Assembly (NCBI RefSeq): GCF_006539525.1
Contig: NZ_BJNE01000008.1
Coordinates: 88,953 to 152,952 of the forward strand
Source of the DNA: Glutamicibacter nicotianae
GTDB lineage: Bacteria; Actinomycetota; Actinomycetes; Actinomycetales; Micrococcaceae
DNA length: 64,000 nt
Direction: 5' to 3'
The position numbers were made by a program, and so were the translations under genes. The notes beneath the pieces were generated by a model. That model worked only from the letters and a program-made list of their open reading frames with translations. It was not told the origin of the DNA and did no database searches. Shown one piece after another: positions 8,684-16,726 of the stretch (position 1 is its first letter; each line of letters opens with the position of its first letter).

Positions 8684-9661
8684 CTAGGAGATATCCAGGG
8701 TACCCAGCACGGCCGGGGCATGCTCCTGCAGGTGATCGTCGCTGGCATCCAAGAGCAGGCGCAGCCAGGTCTCGTGCTGCGAGAGCGGCGCAACCAGGCA
8801 GGCCGGATTGATCAGGTCGTAGAGCTCATCGGGCGAGCCGTAGTCGGAGAACTGGTCCAGGTACGCGAAGAGCACCTTCATCACGCGCTCGTCGCCGGTT
8901 TCGCAATCCCACGCTTCGCACATGGCGGCCAGCGGAGTGTTCAGCGAGGAGAAGGGGTGCGCCCAATGCGCGGAGCCCAGATTCAGGATGCGGCCGTGCT
9001 CTCCGGTTTCGCTTGGCACCACGACCTGCGACAAGTCGAAGTTGCCGTGCTCGATGCTCAGCGGCACCGCACCGGCATGCAGGGCGTCGGTGGCCTTCTT
9101 CAGCGCACCCAGATGCGAGACCAGGTTATCCGCGCTGGAACCATCCAGATACAGCGGGTGGGAGGGGTCCAATGACACGTGCATCATCAGCGCCTGCTCG
9201 TACTGCTCGGGCAGGAACTGCGGGTCAACCACGGTGACCCCGGAATCGAAGAATTCGTCCTCGTGGCCCATCAGCGCGACCTGGAAGGAGCCGAGCGAGG
9301 CCATGGCCAGCTCCCAGTTCTCCACCGAATCGCCCAGGTCCGCCAGGGTGTGCCCGTAGTCCGGGCTGAGCATGTACCCGGCGATCCGGTCGATGGCCAA
9401 CGGCATCACCACGCGGTCGGGCAGCAGCTGGCCGGCAACGACCGTGGTGGCCGGCTCGGAGGCCAGCCCCGGAGCGTTGGCGCTGAAGATCAGGTCGGCG
9501 GCATCGGTCTGCACCGTTGCCTGGATCTGGTGCAGATCGGCAGGCCAGAAGTCAGGTCCTGCGGTGCGCGCGATGCCGTAGGCCTCGCACGCAGCGTCGA
9601 TCCATTCGGCGGTAGCCTCACGCCAGTCATCGCTATTCCATGCATCTATCCACTGAGCCAC
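8684..9661 (-). CDS. APH-fold phosphotransferase-like protein lacking catalytic residues
   Basis: The 325-residue protein has the layout of an aminoglycoside phosphotransferase-like kinase from actinobacteria: a weak N-lobe, then a C-lobe with HGNFDLSQV (residues 205-213) and ILNLGSAHWAHPF (225-237). Active members read HGDxxxxN and DWGDA at these places; here the catalytic Asp is Asn207, the Mg-binding Asn is Gln212 and the second metal Asp is Asn227, so phosphotransfer is doubtful and a pseudokinase is likely. The GTG start is chosen by TACGAT 6 bases upstream (leaderless pattern). It is divergent from the beta-PGM/GH65 fusion, which raises a link to disaccharide metabolism, but no data show this. 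Confidence 0.65.
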   Translation of the reverse strand: MAQWIDAWNSDDWREATAEWIDAACEAYGIARTAGPDFWPADLHQIQATVQTDAADLIFSANAPGLASEPATTVVAGQLLPDRVVMPLAIDRIAGYMLSPDYGHTLADLGDSVENWELAMASLGSFQVALMGHEDEFFDSGVTVVDPQFLPEQYEQALMMHVSLDPSHPLYLDGSSADNLVSHLGALKKATDALHAGAVPLSIEHGNFDLSQVVVPSETGEHGRILNLGSAHWAHPFSSLNTPLAAMCEAWDCETGDERVMKVLFAYLDQFSDYGSPDELYDLINPACLVAPLSQHETWLRLLLDASDDHLQEHAPAVLGTLDIS

Positions 9662-9753
9662 ATTCTTATCGTAGTATGTCGAAGCAAGCGCGTTGAGTTG
9701 CTACGGTAAGGACTACGGCCAGTAATACGCTCCTCTTTCGAAGGATTTCGATT

Positions 9754-12700
9754 GTGAACGCTTTTCGTCCTCAGTACCGACATCGTGATTACAAGGCCGT
9801 CCTCTTCGATCTGGATGGCGTGATCACCCCGACCGCGCTGCTGCATCGCAAGGCGTGGGAAGAACTTTTCACCGGCTTTTTCGACAAGCACCCGGGCGTG
9901 GCACCGTACACGACCGCGGACTACTTCAACCTGCTTGACGGCCGTCCGCGCTATGACGCGGTGGCCGCCATCCTCGAATCCCGCGGCATCCAGTTGCCGC
10001 GCGGCGAGGAAAGCGATCAGCCCGGCGAGGACAGCATCTGCGCCCTGGGGAACATGAAGAATGAGAAGTTCACGCAGGTGCTGCAACGCGACGGGATCGA
10101 CCCCTACGCCGGTTCCGTGGCCTTCCTGCAGCAGGTGCTGGAGGCCGGGCTGGACGTCGCGGTGGTGTCTTCCTCGCGCAATGCGCGGATGGTTCTGGCT
10201 GCCGCCGGATTGGCTGGCCATTTCCCCCTGGTGATGGGCGGGCAGGAAGCCGCTGCACGCCAGCTTGCAGGCAAGCCGGCCCCGGACACGTTCCTGGCCG
10301 CCGCCGCGGATCTGGGCTGGCGTCCGGAGGAATGCGCAGTCATCGAGGACGCCACCAGCGGGGTGAGCGCGGCGCGTGCCGGAGGCTTCGGCGTCATCGG
10401 CGTGGCCCGTGAAGACAACGAGGCGGCCCTGATGGACGCCGGCGCCCATTTCGTGGTCCATGACCTGTCCGAGCTGGTCTCCGAGCATGACGCCAAGGCC
10501 TGGGAAGAAGACTCCTGGTCGCTGTGGCGCGGGAACCAGCGCGAAAGCGGCGGCGCCGAGGACACGGTGTTCTCCCTGGGCAACGGCTTCCTTGGCGCGC
10601 GGGCGGCGCAACTGGGCTTGGGGGACCAGGCCGGCGGCACCTTCATCAACGGGCTGCATGAGACCTGGGAAATACGCCATGCCGAGAGCGCCTTCGGGCT
10701 GGCCGAAACCGGCCAGACCATGATCAGCGCCCCAGATTTCCGCACCATGCGCGTCTTCATCAATAACGAGGCCCTGGAAGTCGGCCGCACCGAGATGGTC
10801 CGTGACGAACTGCGCCTGGATTTCCTTGACGGGACGCTGACCGCGCACACCCTGTGGCGAACCGCAGAAGGCCACCGCGTGGCCGTCACCGCGCGCTCGA
10901 TGATCTCCTTCACCGATCGCCATCTGGCGCTGCAGGACGTGCATGTGCGCCTGCTTGATGCCCCGGCCCAGGTGCTGATCCAGTCCTCGGTGATCGGGTA
11001 TCCTTCCAGCCGGCAGGTGGCTTCCCCGCAGGAAGCCGATGCCTTGGGCCCCGTTGACCCGCGCAAGAGCGAGGCGGTGAGTGCCAATCCGCTGCACCCT
11101 GCCGGCATCCACAGCGATGGGCCGCGGCTGGGCATCTCCTACGAGGTCCTCGGATCGGGGATGTCGGTAGCGGCAATGGTCCAGCACGAGGTGTCAGCCA
11201 CCGGCGGGACGCAGGCAGAACTGTCCGTGGACCGCAAGGTACGCGATGACCGCGCGGATGAAGTGATCAGCGCCAGGCTGGACGCCGGGCAAGGCGTGCG
11301 CGTTTCCAAGTTCGCGGTCTACCACTCCTCGCGGCGCCATCCGGCCCAGGAGATGCTCTTGCGTTCGGAGCGGGCCTTGGAGCATCTGGTGCCGTTGGGG
11401 ATCGATGAGCACTTCCGCGCCCAGCGCCGCTTCATGGCTGATTACTGGGAACGCAGCGATGTGCAGGTGGATACCGATGAGCCCGAGCTGCAGCGCAAGA
11501 TCCGCTGGAACCTGTTCCAGCTCGCCCAGGCCGCCGGCCGGGCCGACGGACTGGGCATCAGCGCCAAGGGCGTGAGCGGCAACGGCTATTCCGGGCATTA
11601 CTTCTGGGATACCGAGATCTATGTGATGCCGTTCTTGACCTACACGAACCAGCAATGGGCGCGCAATACGCTGCGCGCCAGGGTCTCGATGATTCCGGCA
11701 GCGACCCGGCGGGCGCGGACCATGAACGAGGAAGGCCTGCTCTTCCCCTGGCGCACGATCAACGGCGAGGAAGCCAGCGCCTATTATCCGGCGGGTACGG
11801 CGCAGTACCATATCAACGCCGACGTGGTGTATTCGCTCAACCGGTACCTCGGGGTCATGGAGGACGACGAATTCCTGCTGGCCGGCGGGGCCGAGATCCT
11901 CGTGGGCACCGCGCGCATGTGGGCTTCGCTGGGGTTCTGGCGCGGCGAGCCGGGCAACGAGCGCTTCCACATCCATGGGGTCACCGGGCCCGATGAGTAC
12001 ACGGCGGTGGTCAACGACAACCTCTACACCAATGTCATGGCGCGCTTCAATCTGCGCCGCAGCGCCCAGCTGCTCTCCGAAATGGCCCAGGAGCATCCGC
12101 GCGAGTACGCGGAACTGGCCAGCCGGCACGCGCTGGAAGACGAGGAGCTCGCGCTGTGGCTCAAGGCTGCTGACTGCATGCACATCCCGTATTCGGAAGC
12201 TGTCGGAATCCACCCGCAGGACGAGCACTTCCTGAACCGCGAGGTCTGGGACCTGGCTAATACCGGTGCGGATAAGCGGCCGTTGCTGCTGCACTACCAC
12301 CCGTTGGTGATCTACCGCTTCCAGGTGATCAAGCAGGCCGACGCGGTGCTGGCGCTCTGGCTGCGGTCCAGCGATTTCACTGACGAGCAGAAGCTCGCCG
12401 ACTTCAACTACTACGATCCGCTGACCACGGGAGACTCGACGCTCTCTGCCACGGTGCAGTCGATCCTCGCCGCGGAGGTGGGGTACCGGGATCTCGCCTG
12501 GGAGTACTTCGAGCATGCGCTGAACGTGGATCTCCAGAACCTGCACGGCAACACCGCTGACGGCGTGCACGTGGCGTCGACCGGCGGGGTCTGGTCGGCG
12601 CTGGTCTACGGCTTTGCCGGGCTGCGCGACGATGACGACCGGCTGTGCTTCGATCCGCGGCTCCCGGAGAGATTCCGGGCCCTGCGTTTCAACCTGGGGT

Positions 12701-12936
12701 GGCGGGGCATGCGGATTTCCGTGTGCTTGCGCCCCGAAGCCATCGAGTTCACCCTGCATGGGGAATTCTCGCGTCCGATCTGGGTGCGCGGCCAGCAGGT
12801 CGACCTGCAGCCGGGGCAAGCTATCAGCGTTGCGCTCGCCGGACAGGGCCCGCTGCTGGAAGGCAGGCCAAGCCTGGAGCATGTGCTCTCGCTGCAACGG
12901 GAGGCCGGCGCGGAGGTGCCCGACAAGGCCTGGTAG
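9754..12936 (+). CDS. beta-phosphoglucomutase / GH65 disaccharide phosphorylase fusion
   Basis: A 1060-residue two-enzyme polypeptide. Residues about 12-235 are a HAD beta-phosphoglucomutase (FDLDGVITP with Asp19 and Asp21; EDATSGVSAARAGG). From about residue 250 it is a GH65 enzyme: N-terminal beta-sandwich (FSLGNGFLGARAA), then the (alpha/alpha)6 barrel with FWDTEIYVMPF and the general acid Glu of GVTGPDEYTAVV (about residue 748). GH65 phosphorylases split trehalose, maltose or kojibiose with phosphate to glucose plus beta-glucose-1-phosphate, which the mutase turns into glucose-6-phosphate. The GTG start follows GAAGGA. In mycobacteria the two parts are neighbouring genes. Which disaccharide is used cannot be told. 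Confidence 0.9.
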   Translation: MNAFRPQYRHRDYKAVLFDLDGVITPTALLHRKAWEELFTGFFDKHPGVAPYTTADYFNLLDGRPRYDAVAAILESRGIQLPRGEESDQPGEDSICALGNMKNEKFTQVLQRDGIDPYAGSVAFLQQVLEAGLDVAVVSSSRNARMVLAAAGLAGHFPLVMGGQEAAARQLAGKPAPDTFLAAAADLGWRPEECAVIEDATSGVSAARAGGFGVIGVAREDNEAALMDAGAHFVVHDLSELVSEHDAKAWEEDSWSLWRGNQRESGGAEDTVFSLGNGFLGARAAQLGLGDQAGGTFINGLHETWEIRHAESAFGLAETGQTMISAPDFRTMRVFINNEALEVGRTEMVRDELRLDFLDGTLTAHTLWRTAEGHRVAVTARSMISFTDRHLALQDVHVRLLDAPAQVLIQSSVIGYPSSRQVASPQEADALGPVDPRKSEAVSANPLHPAGIHSDGPRLGISYEVLGSGMSVAAMVQHEVSATGGTQAELSVDRKVRDDRADEVISARLDAGQGVRVSKFAVYHSSRRHPAQEMLLRSERALEHLVPLGIDEHFRAQRRFMADYWERSDVQVDTDEPELQRKIRWNLFQLAQAAGRADGLGISAKGVSGNGYSGHYFWDTEIYVMPFLTYTNQQWARNTLRARVSMIPAATRRARTMNEEGLLFPWRTINGEEASAYYPAGTAQYHINADVVYSLNRYLGVMEDDEFLLAGGAEILVGTARMWASLGFWRGEPGNERFHIHGVTGPDEYTAVVNDNLYTNVMARFNLRRSAQLLSEMAQEHPREYAELASRHALEDEELALWLKAADCMHIPYSEAVGIHPQDEHFLNREVWDLANTGADKRPLLLHYHPLVIYRFQVIKQADAVLALWLRSSDFTDEQKLADFNYYDPLTTGDSTLSATVQSILAAEVGYRDLAWEYFEHALNVDLQNLHGNTADGVHVASTGGVWSALVYGFAGLRDDDDRLCFDPRLPERFRALRFNLGWRGMRISVCLRPEAIEFTLHGEFSRPIWVRGQQVDLQPGQAISVALAGQGPLLEGRPSLEHVLSLQREAGAEVPDKAW

Positions 12937-12943
12937 GCGGAGT

Positions 12944-13720
12944 CTAGGAATCCTGGCGCAGGTTGTTGCCCGCGGTCTCACCGCCGTCGATGGCGATCGA
13001 CGAGCCGGAGACGAATCGCGATTCGTCGCTGGCCAGATAGAGAACCAGGGAGCTGATCTCCTCGACCTGCGCGGCGCGTCCTGCAGGCACCTGGCCGAAG
13101 CCGCGCTGGAGACCGGAGGTCAGCGGTGTCTGCACGCTGCCGGGGTGGATCGAGTTCACCCGGATGCCGTCCGGGCCAAAGTCCAGCGCCGAGGTCTTGG
13201 TCAGTCCCTGAATTGCCCACTTTGCGGCGGAATATGCGGCCCGGTTCTTGAATCCGGTCAGCCCCGCTATGGAGGAGATGTTGATAATGGATGAGGTGTC
13301 CTGCTTGCGCAATTCGGGCACCGCCGCGCGCATGCCGTAGAAGGTGCCGTTCAGATCGATGTCAAGGGTGCGGTGCCAGTCATCGAGGGTGGCGCTTTCA
13401 ACCGATCCGGGAGTGTAGATACCGGCGTTATTCACGAGTACGTCGAGGCGGCCGAAGGCTTCCACCGCGGTGCGCACCGCCTCTTCCCAGTCCTCGAGCT
13501 TGGTGACATTCAGTGGCGCGAAGACCGCGGCCTGGCGCCCGGTCTCCTCGTTGATCGAGACAGCGAGCTCGCGCCCGACCTGTTCCTGCAAGTCGCCGAT
13601 GACGACGCTCGCCCCGTGGCTTGCCAACACCCGGGCGTGGGACGCACCCATGCCCTGAGCGGCTCCCGAAATAAGTACTACTTTGCCGGCGGCACGGCCG
13701 GAAGAAATCTGTGCGTTCAT
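12944..13720 (-). CDS. SDR oxidoreductase, 3-alpha/20-beta-hydroxysteroid dehydrogenase-like
   Basis: A classical short-chain dehydrogenase of 258 residues: cofactor motif SGAAQGMG, Asp in VIGDLQ suggesting NAD(H), NNAG, catalytic Ser in INISSIAG, and YSAAK. The C-terminal VSGSSIAIDGG is also typical. It most resembles the hydroxysteroid/cyclic alcohol dehydrogenase group, and it lies divergent from the IclR gene at the edge of the KstD-like flavoprotein cluster, so it probably oxidises an alcohol of that pathway. TAGCCT lies 7 bases before the ATG (leaderless pattern). It ends 7 bases from the convergent GH65 gene. Confidence 0.87.
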   Translation of the reverse strand: MNAQISSGRAAGKVVLISGAAQGMGASHARVLASHGASVVIGDLQEQVGRELAVSINEETGRQAAVFAPLNVTKLEDWEEAVRTAVEAFGRLDVLVNNAGIYTPGSVESATLDDWHRTLDIDLNGTFYGMRAAVPELRKQDTSSIINISSIAGLTGFKNRAAYSAAKWAIQGLTKTSALDFGPDGIRVNSIHPGSVQTPLTSGLQRGFGQVPAGRAAQVEEISSLVLYLASDESRFVSGSSIAIDGGETAGNNLRQDS

Positions 13721-13760
13721 GCGACTCAGGCTACGAGCCGGTGCGGCCCACGGGACACGA

Positions 13761-13776
13761 TGTTCCGTTCAACGGT
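13761..13776. promoter_or_regulatory. IclR-type operator candidate between SDR and iclR-like gene
   Basis: TGTTCCGTTCAACGGT contains the perfect 11-base palindrome CCGTT-C-AACGG (13765-13775) and ends at a -10-like TATATT (13776-13781) pointing to the IclR-type gene. The same pattern, TGTTTCATTCAACAGA, recurs in both arms of the inverted repeat downstream of the IclR-type gene (12 of 16 bases equal). Shared sites on both sides of a regulator suggest self-control and control of the flavoprotein operon. Confidence 0.5.
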
Positions 13777-13814
13777 ATATTTTGGTTCGTTGCAGGCAGA
13801 GAGGCAGGTGCGTC

Positions 13815-14612
13815 ATGGCGAACTCGCCATCCGGAGAATCGGTAATCCACCGCGTAGTGCGGATCTTGTCCGCCTTCGGAGAGCAATCCCCAGCCTTGGG
13901 GCTGCGCGAGCTTTCCCGCTTGATCGACCTGCCGGTATCCACGGTCTATCGGCTGGTCAGCGAGCTGGAGATAGAAGGGCTGCTGGTGCGTGACGCTAGC
14001 GGCCAATTGCGCCACGGGCACCGGCTGTGGGAGCTGGCCTCCCGCGGATCCCGTGCATCCTCGTTGCGCGAAGCTGCGTTGCCGTCCATGGAGGACTTGA
14101 TCAACCATGGGCTCAACCACGTCTCCCTGGGTGTCCTGGAGGGCAACGATGTGCTGTACATCGAGCGCTTGGCAGCGGATGACGCTACCGTGAACATCAC
14201 CAAGATCGCTGGGCGACTACCAGTGCACGGGTGCTCGGCCGGTCTGGTTTTCATGGCCTACGCGCAGGATGCAGTGCAGGAGATGTTCCTGTCGCGCCGG
14301 CTGGAAAAGCTGACGGAGGATACCGTCACCGAACCTGAGAGGCTGCGCGCCATTCTGGCCGAGATCCGCGGCCGCGGGTACGTGAGCATGCAAGGCATCA
14401 TCGTCCCGGAGTCCAGCGGCATATCGGTGCCGATCTTCACTGAAAAGAACCATGCGGTGGCCACCCTGTCGGCCATCGTGCCGCGCGGAGCGGAGTCCCT
14501 GAACCTGATTGTTCCGCACCTGAAAATCGCTTCCAGTGCCATAACGCGCCGACTGGGCTACGAACCCTCTGGGCGCGAGATCCAGCGCCGTAGCACGCCT
14601 GCAACCTTCTAA
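13815..14612 (+). CDS. IclR-family transcriptional regulator
   Basis: A 265-residue regulator with an N-terminal winged helix (VIHRVVRILSAFGEQ, LGLRELSRLIDLPVSTVYRL) and the C-terminal GAF-like effector domain (HVSLGVLEGNDVLYIERL, GRLPVHGCSAGLVFMAY, SISVPIF-like GISVPIFTEKN). I start it at the ATG 13815; upstream in-frame starts add an Arg-rich stretch with no family homology that would run through the promoter. It sits between the divergent SDR and the downstream flavoprotein operon, the usual place for an IclR pathway regulator. The effector would be a pathway intermediate and is unknown. Confidence 0.9.
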   Translation: MANSPSGESVIHRVVRILSAFGEQSPALGLRELSRLIDLPVSTVYRLVSELEIEGLLVRDASGQLRHGHRLWELASRGSRASSLREAALPSMEDLINHGLNHVSLGVLEGNDVLYIERLAADDATVNITKIAGRLPVHGCSAGLVFMAYAQDAVQEMFLSRRLEKLTEDTVTEPERLRAILAEIRGRGYVSMQGIIVPESSGISVPIFTEKNHAVATLSAIVPRGAESLNLIVPHLKIASSAITRRLGYEPSGREIQRRSTPATF

Positions 14613-14613
14613 G

Positions 14614-14654
14614 TGTTTCATTCAACAGAGCATGGTGCTCTGTTGAATGAAACA
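14614..14654. repeat. 41-base inverted repeat between the iclR-like gene and the flavoprotein operon
   Basis: TGTTTCATTCAACAGAGCA, three bases TGG, then the exact reverse complement (19-base arms). It begins 2 bases after the regulator stop and lies about 80 bases before the flavoprotein start. Each arm holds a quasi-palindrome TGTTnnnTTCAACA-like unit that also occurs before the IclR-type gene. It can be read as a terminator stem without a U tract, as a double operator, or both. Confidence 0.7.
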
Positions 14655-14732
14655 TGCCGCACAACACCTGGTGTGACCCATGTCATGATCGTCTGCATTC
14701 CAGCAATGCATTCGATCGAAGGGGATCACTCC

Positions 14733-16403
14733 ATGCGTATTCTTAACCCGGAAATCCGGCAACCACTCCCCGGCTACGATGTGGTCGTCGTCGGCTCCGG
14801 TGCCGGCGCGCTGACCACCGCAGCCACCGCCGCGAAGGCCGGCCGTTCGGTCATCGTCCTGGAAAAGAGCGATCTGCTTGGCGGCACCTCGGCAGTTTCC
14901 GGTGGCATGCTCTGGGTAGTCGACAACCATCATGCGCGCGAAGCGGGGATCGAGGATTCCAAGCAGGCGGGACGCGAGTACGTGCAGGCAGTAGCCCGCG
15001 GACGCGGACGCCCCGAACTGCTGGATGCCGCGCTGGACTACGGTGATGCGATGCTGCAGTTCGCCGAAACCGAGCTCGGCGTGAAGTTCATTTTCCTTGA
15101 CAACTTTCCTGACTATCGCCAAGACCTGCCCGGCGCGGTATCCGGCGGACGCACCGTCGAACCGGAACTTTTCAATTTCCGCGAAGCGCTCGGCACGCTG
15201 GCCTCGCACGTGCGCACCGACGGGCGCCACCCCTACACCATGCAGGAATACGAGGACTGGGGAGCTTTCACCAAATTCCCTTGGGACGAACTGTCTGCGC
15301 GGCAGGATGCCGGCATTGCCGCCAAAGGCCACGCACTGGTCTCCATGTTGCTCAAGGCTTGCCTGGACAATGGTGTGACCTTGGCCGTGGAGGCCGCCGT
15401 GGCCGGGCTGGAAACCAATGAAGGCCGCGTATCCGGGGTGCGCCTGCAGGATGGCACCAGCATCGACGCCGCGCATGGCGTGATGCTGGGAACTGGAGGT
15501 TTCGAATGGGACAAGCCGCTGGCCGATTCGCTGCTGGCGTCCCGCCTGTACACCATGTGCTCGCCGCCCACGAACACCGGTGACGGGATGAAAATGGCCC
15601 AGCGCATCGGTGCGATGACCCGCGGTACCCGCGAAGCATGGTGGGCTCCGATGTCGGTCACCGGAACTTTGCGCGACGGCGAGCCGGTGGGTTCCCTGCT
15701 GCGTTTCGAGCGCCAGGGCCCGGGATCCATCATGGTCAACCGCCACGGACAGCGCTTCGCCAACGAGGCGCAGAACTACAACGACCTGGCTCGCGTGTTG
15801 CAGTCTTGGGATTCGCCGAACAACCAGACGCTGAATACCCCGGCTCACGTCGTCTTCGACCAGTCCTACCTTCAGCGGTATGGAATTCTGGACCACCGTG
15901 CCGGCAAACCGACCCCGGATTACCTGATCCAGGCAGACACCCTGGAGGAACTTGCTGCGAAGATCGGCGTCCCCGCCGCAAATCTGGCGGCCACCGTCGA
16001 GCGTTTCAACCAGCATGCGGTGCTTGGCGAGGACCCGGACTTCGGCCGCGGCTCCTCGGCCTACGACCGCTACTGGGGAGATTCCGACAACCGGTGGCCC
16101 AATCCTTCCCTCGGCCCGCTGCAATACGGACCGTACTACGCGATGGAAGTTGTCAACGGCGCCTTCGGCACCTGCGGCGGAATCGGCACCGGCGGCAACG
16201 GCCAGGTGCTGGATGTCGACGGGTTCCCGATCGAAGGCCTGTATGCCGCGGGCAACACCACCGAGAGCGCCTACGCCGCCGGTTACCCTGGCGCAGGAGC
16301 GACCCTCGGGCCGCTGATGACCCTGGCCTACCTGGCCGGACGGGCCCTCGCCGGGCAACCGGCCGAGTACTCCGCGCGGGATCTGAGCGCGGTGGCCCGA
16401 TGA
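14733..16403 (+). CDS. KstD-like FAD-dependent oxidoreductase (first copy)
   Basis: A 556-residue flavoprotein of the fumarate reductase/3-ketosteroid-delta-1-dehydrogenase superfamily. It has the N-terminal Rossmann FAD motif VVVGSGAGALTTAATAA, SDLLGGTSAVSGG, and a C-terminal segment GYPGAGATLGPLMTLAYL whose Tyr and Gly-rich loop mirror the KstD active site. Such enzymes desaturate or reduce alpha,beta bonds of cyclic ketones. I took the ATG at 14733 behind GAAGGGGAT; upstream in-frame starts run into the inverted repeat. It leads an operon with the Dabb gene (ATGA overlap), MFS transporter, a second flavoprotein and an SDR. A steroid substrate is possible but no other steroid genes are near. 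Confidence 0.82.
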   Translation: MRILNPEIRQPLPGYDVVVVGSGAGALTTAATAAKAGRSVIVLEKSDLLGGTSAVSGGMLWVVDNHHAREAGIEDSKQAGREYVQAVARGRGRPELLDAALDYGDAMLQFAETELGVKFIFLDNFPDYRQDLPGAVSGGRTVEPELFNFREALGTLASHVRTDGRHPYTMQEYEDWGAFTKFPWDELSARQDAGIAAKGHALVSMLLKACLDNGVTLAVEAAVAGLETNEGRVSGVRLQDGTSIDAAHGVMLGTGGFEWDKPLADSLLASRLYTMCSPPTNTGDGMKMAQRIGAMTRGTREAWWAPMSVTGTLRDGEPVGSLLRFERQGPGSIMVNRHGQRFANEAQNYNDLARVLQSWDSPNNQTLNTPAHVVFDQSYLQRYGILDHRAGKPTPDYLIQADTLEELAAKIGVPAANLAATVERFNQHAVLGEDPDFGRGSSAYDRYWGDSDNRWPNPSLGPLQYGPYYAMEVVNGAFGTCGGIGTGGNGQVLDVDGFPIEGLYAAGNTTESAYAAGYPGAGATLGPLMTLAYLAGRALAGQPAEYSARDLSAVAR

Positions 16404-16717
16404 TCCGCCATATTGTGATGTTCCGTTTCGCCGAGGGATTCACCCCGCAGATCCGCGAACGCTGGATTTCGGGCCTGGACGCCATGAAGGGAAACATCCC
16501 CGGCATGCTGAACCTGGTTCACGGACCCGATGTCATGAAAACCGACCGTTCCTGGGACCACGTGATCGTCGCGGACTTCCACAGTGCCAGCGACATCGCC
16601 GTCTACAACACCCACCCGCTGCACGAAGCGATCAAGCCGCTGTCCTTGCCGAATGTACTGGATCTGGCCTACGTCGATTTCGAGCTGGATTCCTCGATTC
16701 TCCCATCGCACAGCTAA
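16400..16717 (+). CDS. Dabb (stress-responsive A/B barrel) domain protein
   Basis: A 105-residue dimeric alpha/beta-barrel protein: MIRHIVMFRFAEGF at the start, the central SWDHVIVADF strand and YNTHPLHEAIKPL, all typical of the Dabb fold. It overlaps the flavoprotein stop by 4 bases (ATGA). Dabb proteins include stress proteins and cyclases or isomerases of polyketide-like compounds; in this operon a role as a small isomerase, hydrolase or binding protein for a pathway intermediate is plausible but unproven. Its start is set by the overlap and by the conserved IRHIVMF beginning. Confidence 0.85.
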   Translation: MIRHIVMFRFAEGFTPQIRERWISGLDAMKGNIPGMLNLVHGPDVMKTDRSWDHVIVADFHSASDIAVYNTHPLHEAIKPLSLPNVLDLAYVDFELDSSILPSHS

Positions 16718-16726
16718 GGACACATC

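Noticed and set aside
9646..12981. Two long minus-strand frames of 513 and 595 codons opposite the GH65 fusion
   Set aside because: They mirror the codon bias of the plus-strand gene, which has clear catalytic motifs; the frames show none.
14622..16358. 578-codon minus-strand frame
   Set aside because: Antisense shadow of the first KstD-like flavoprotein.
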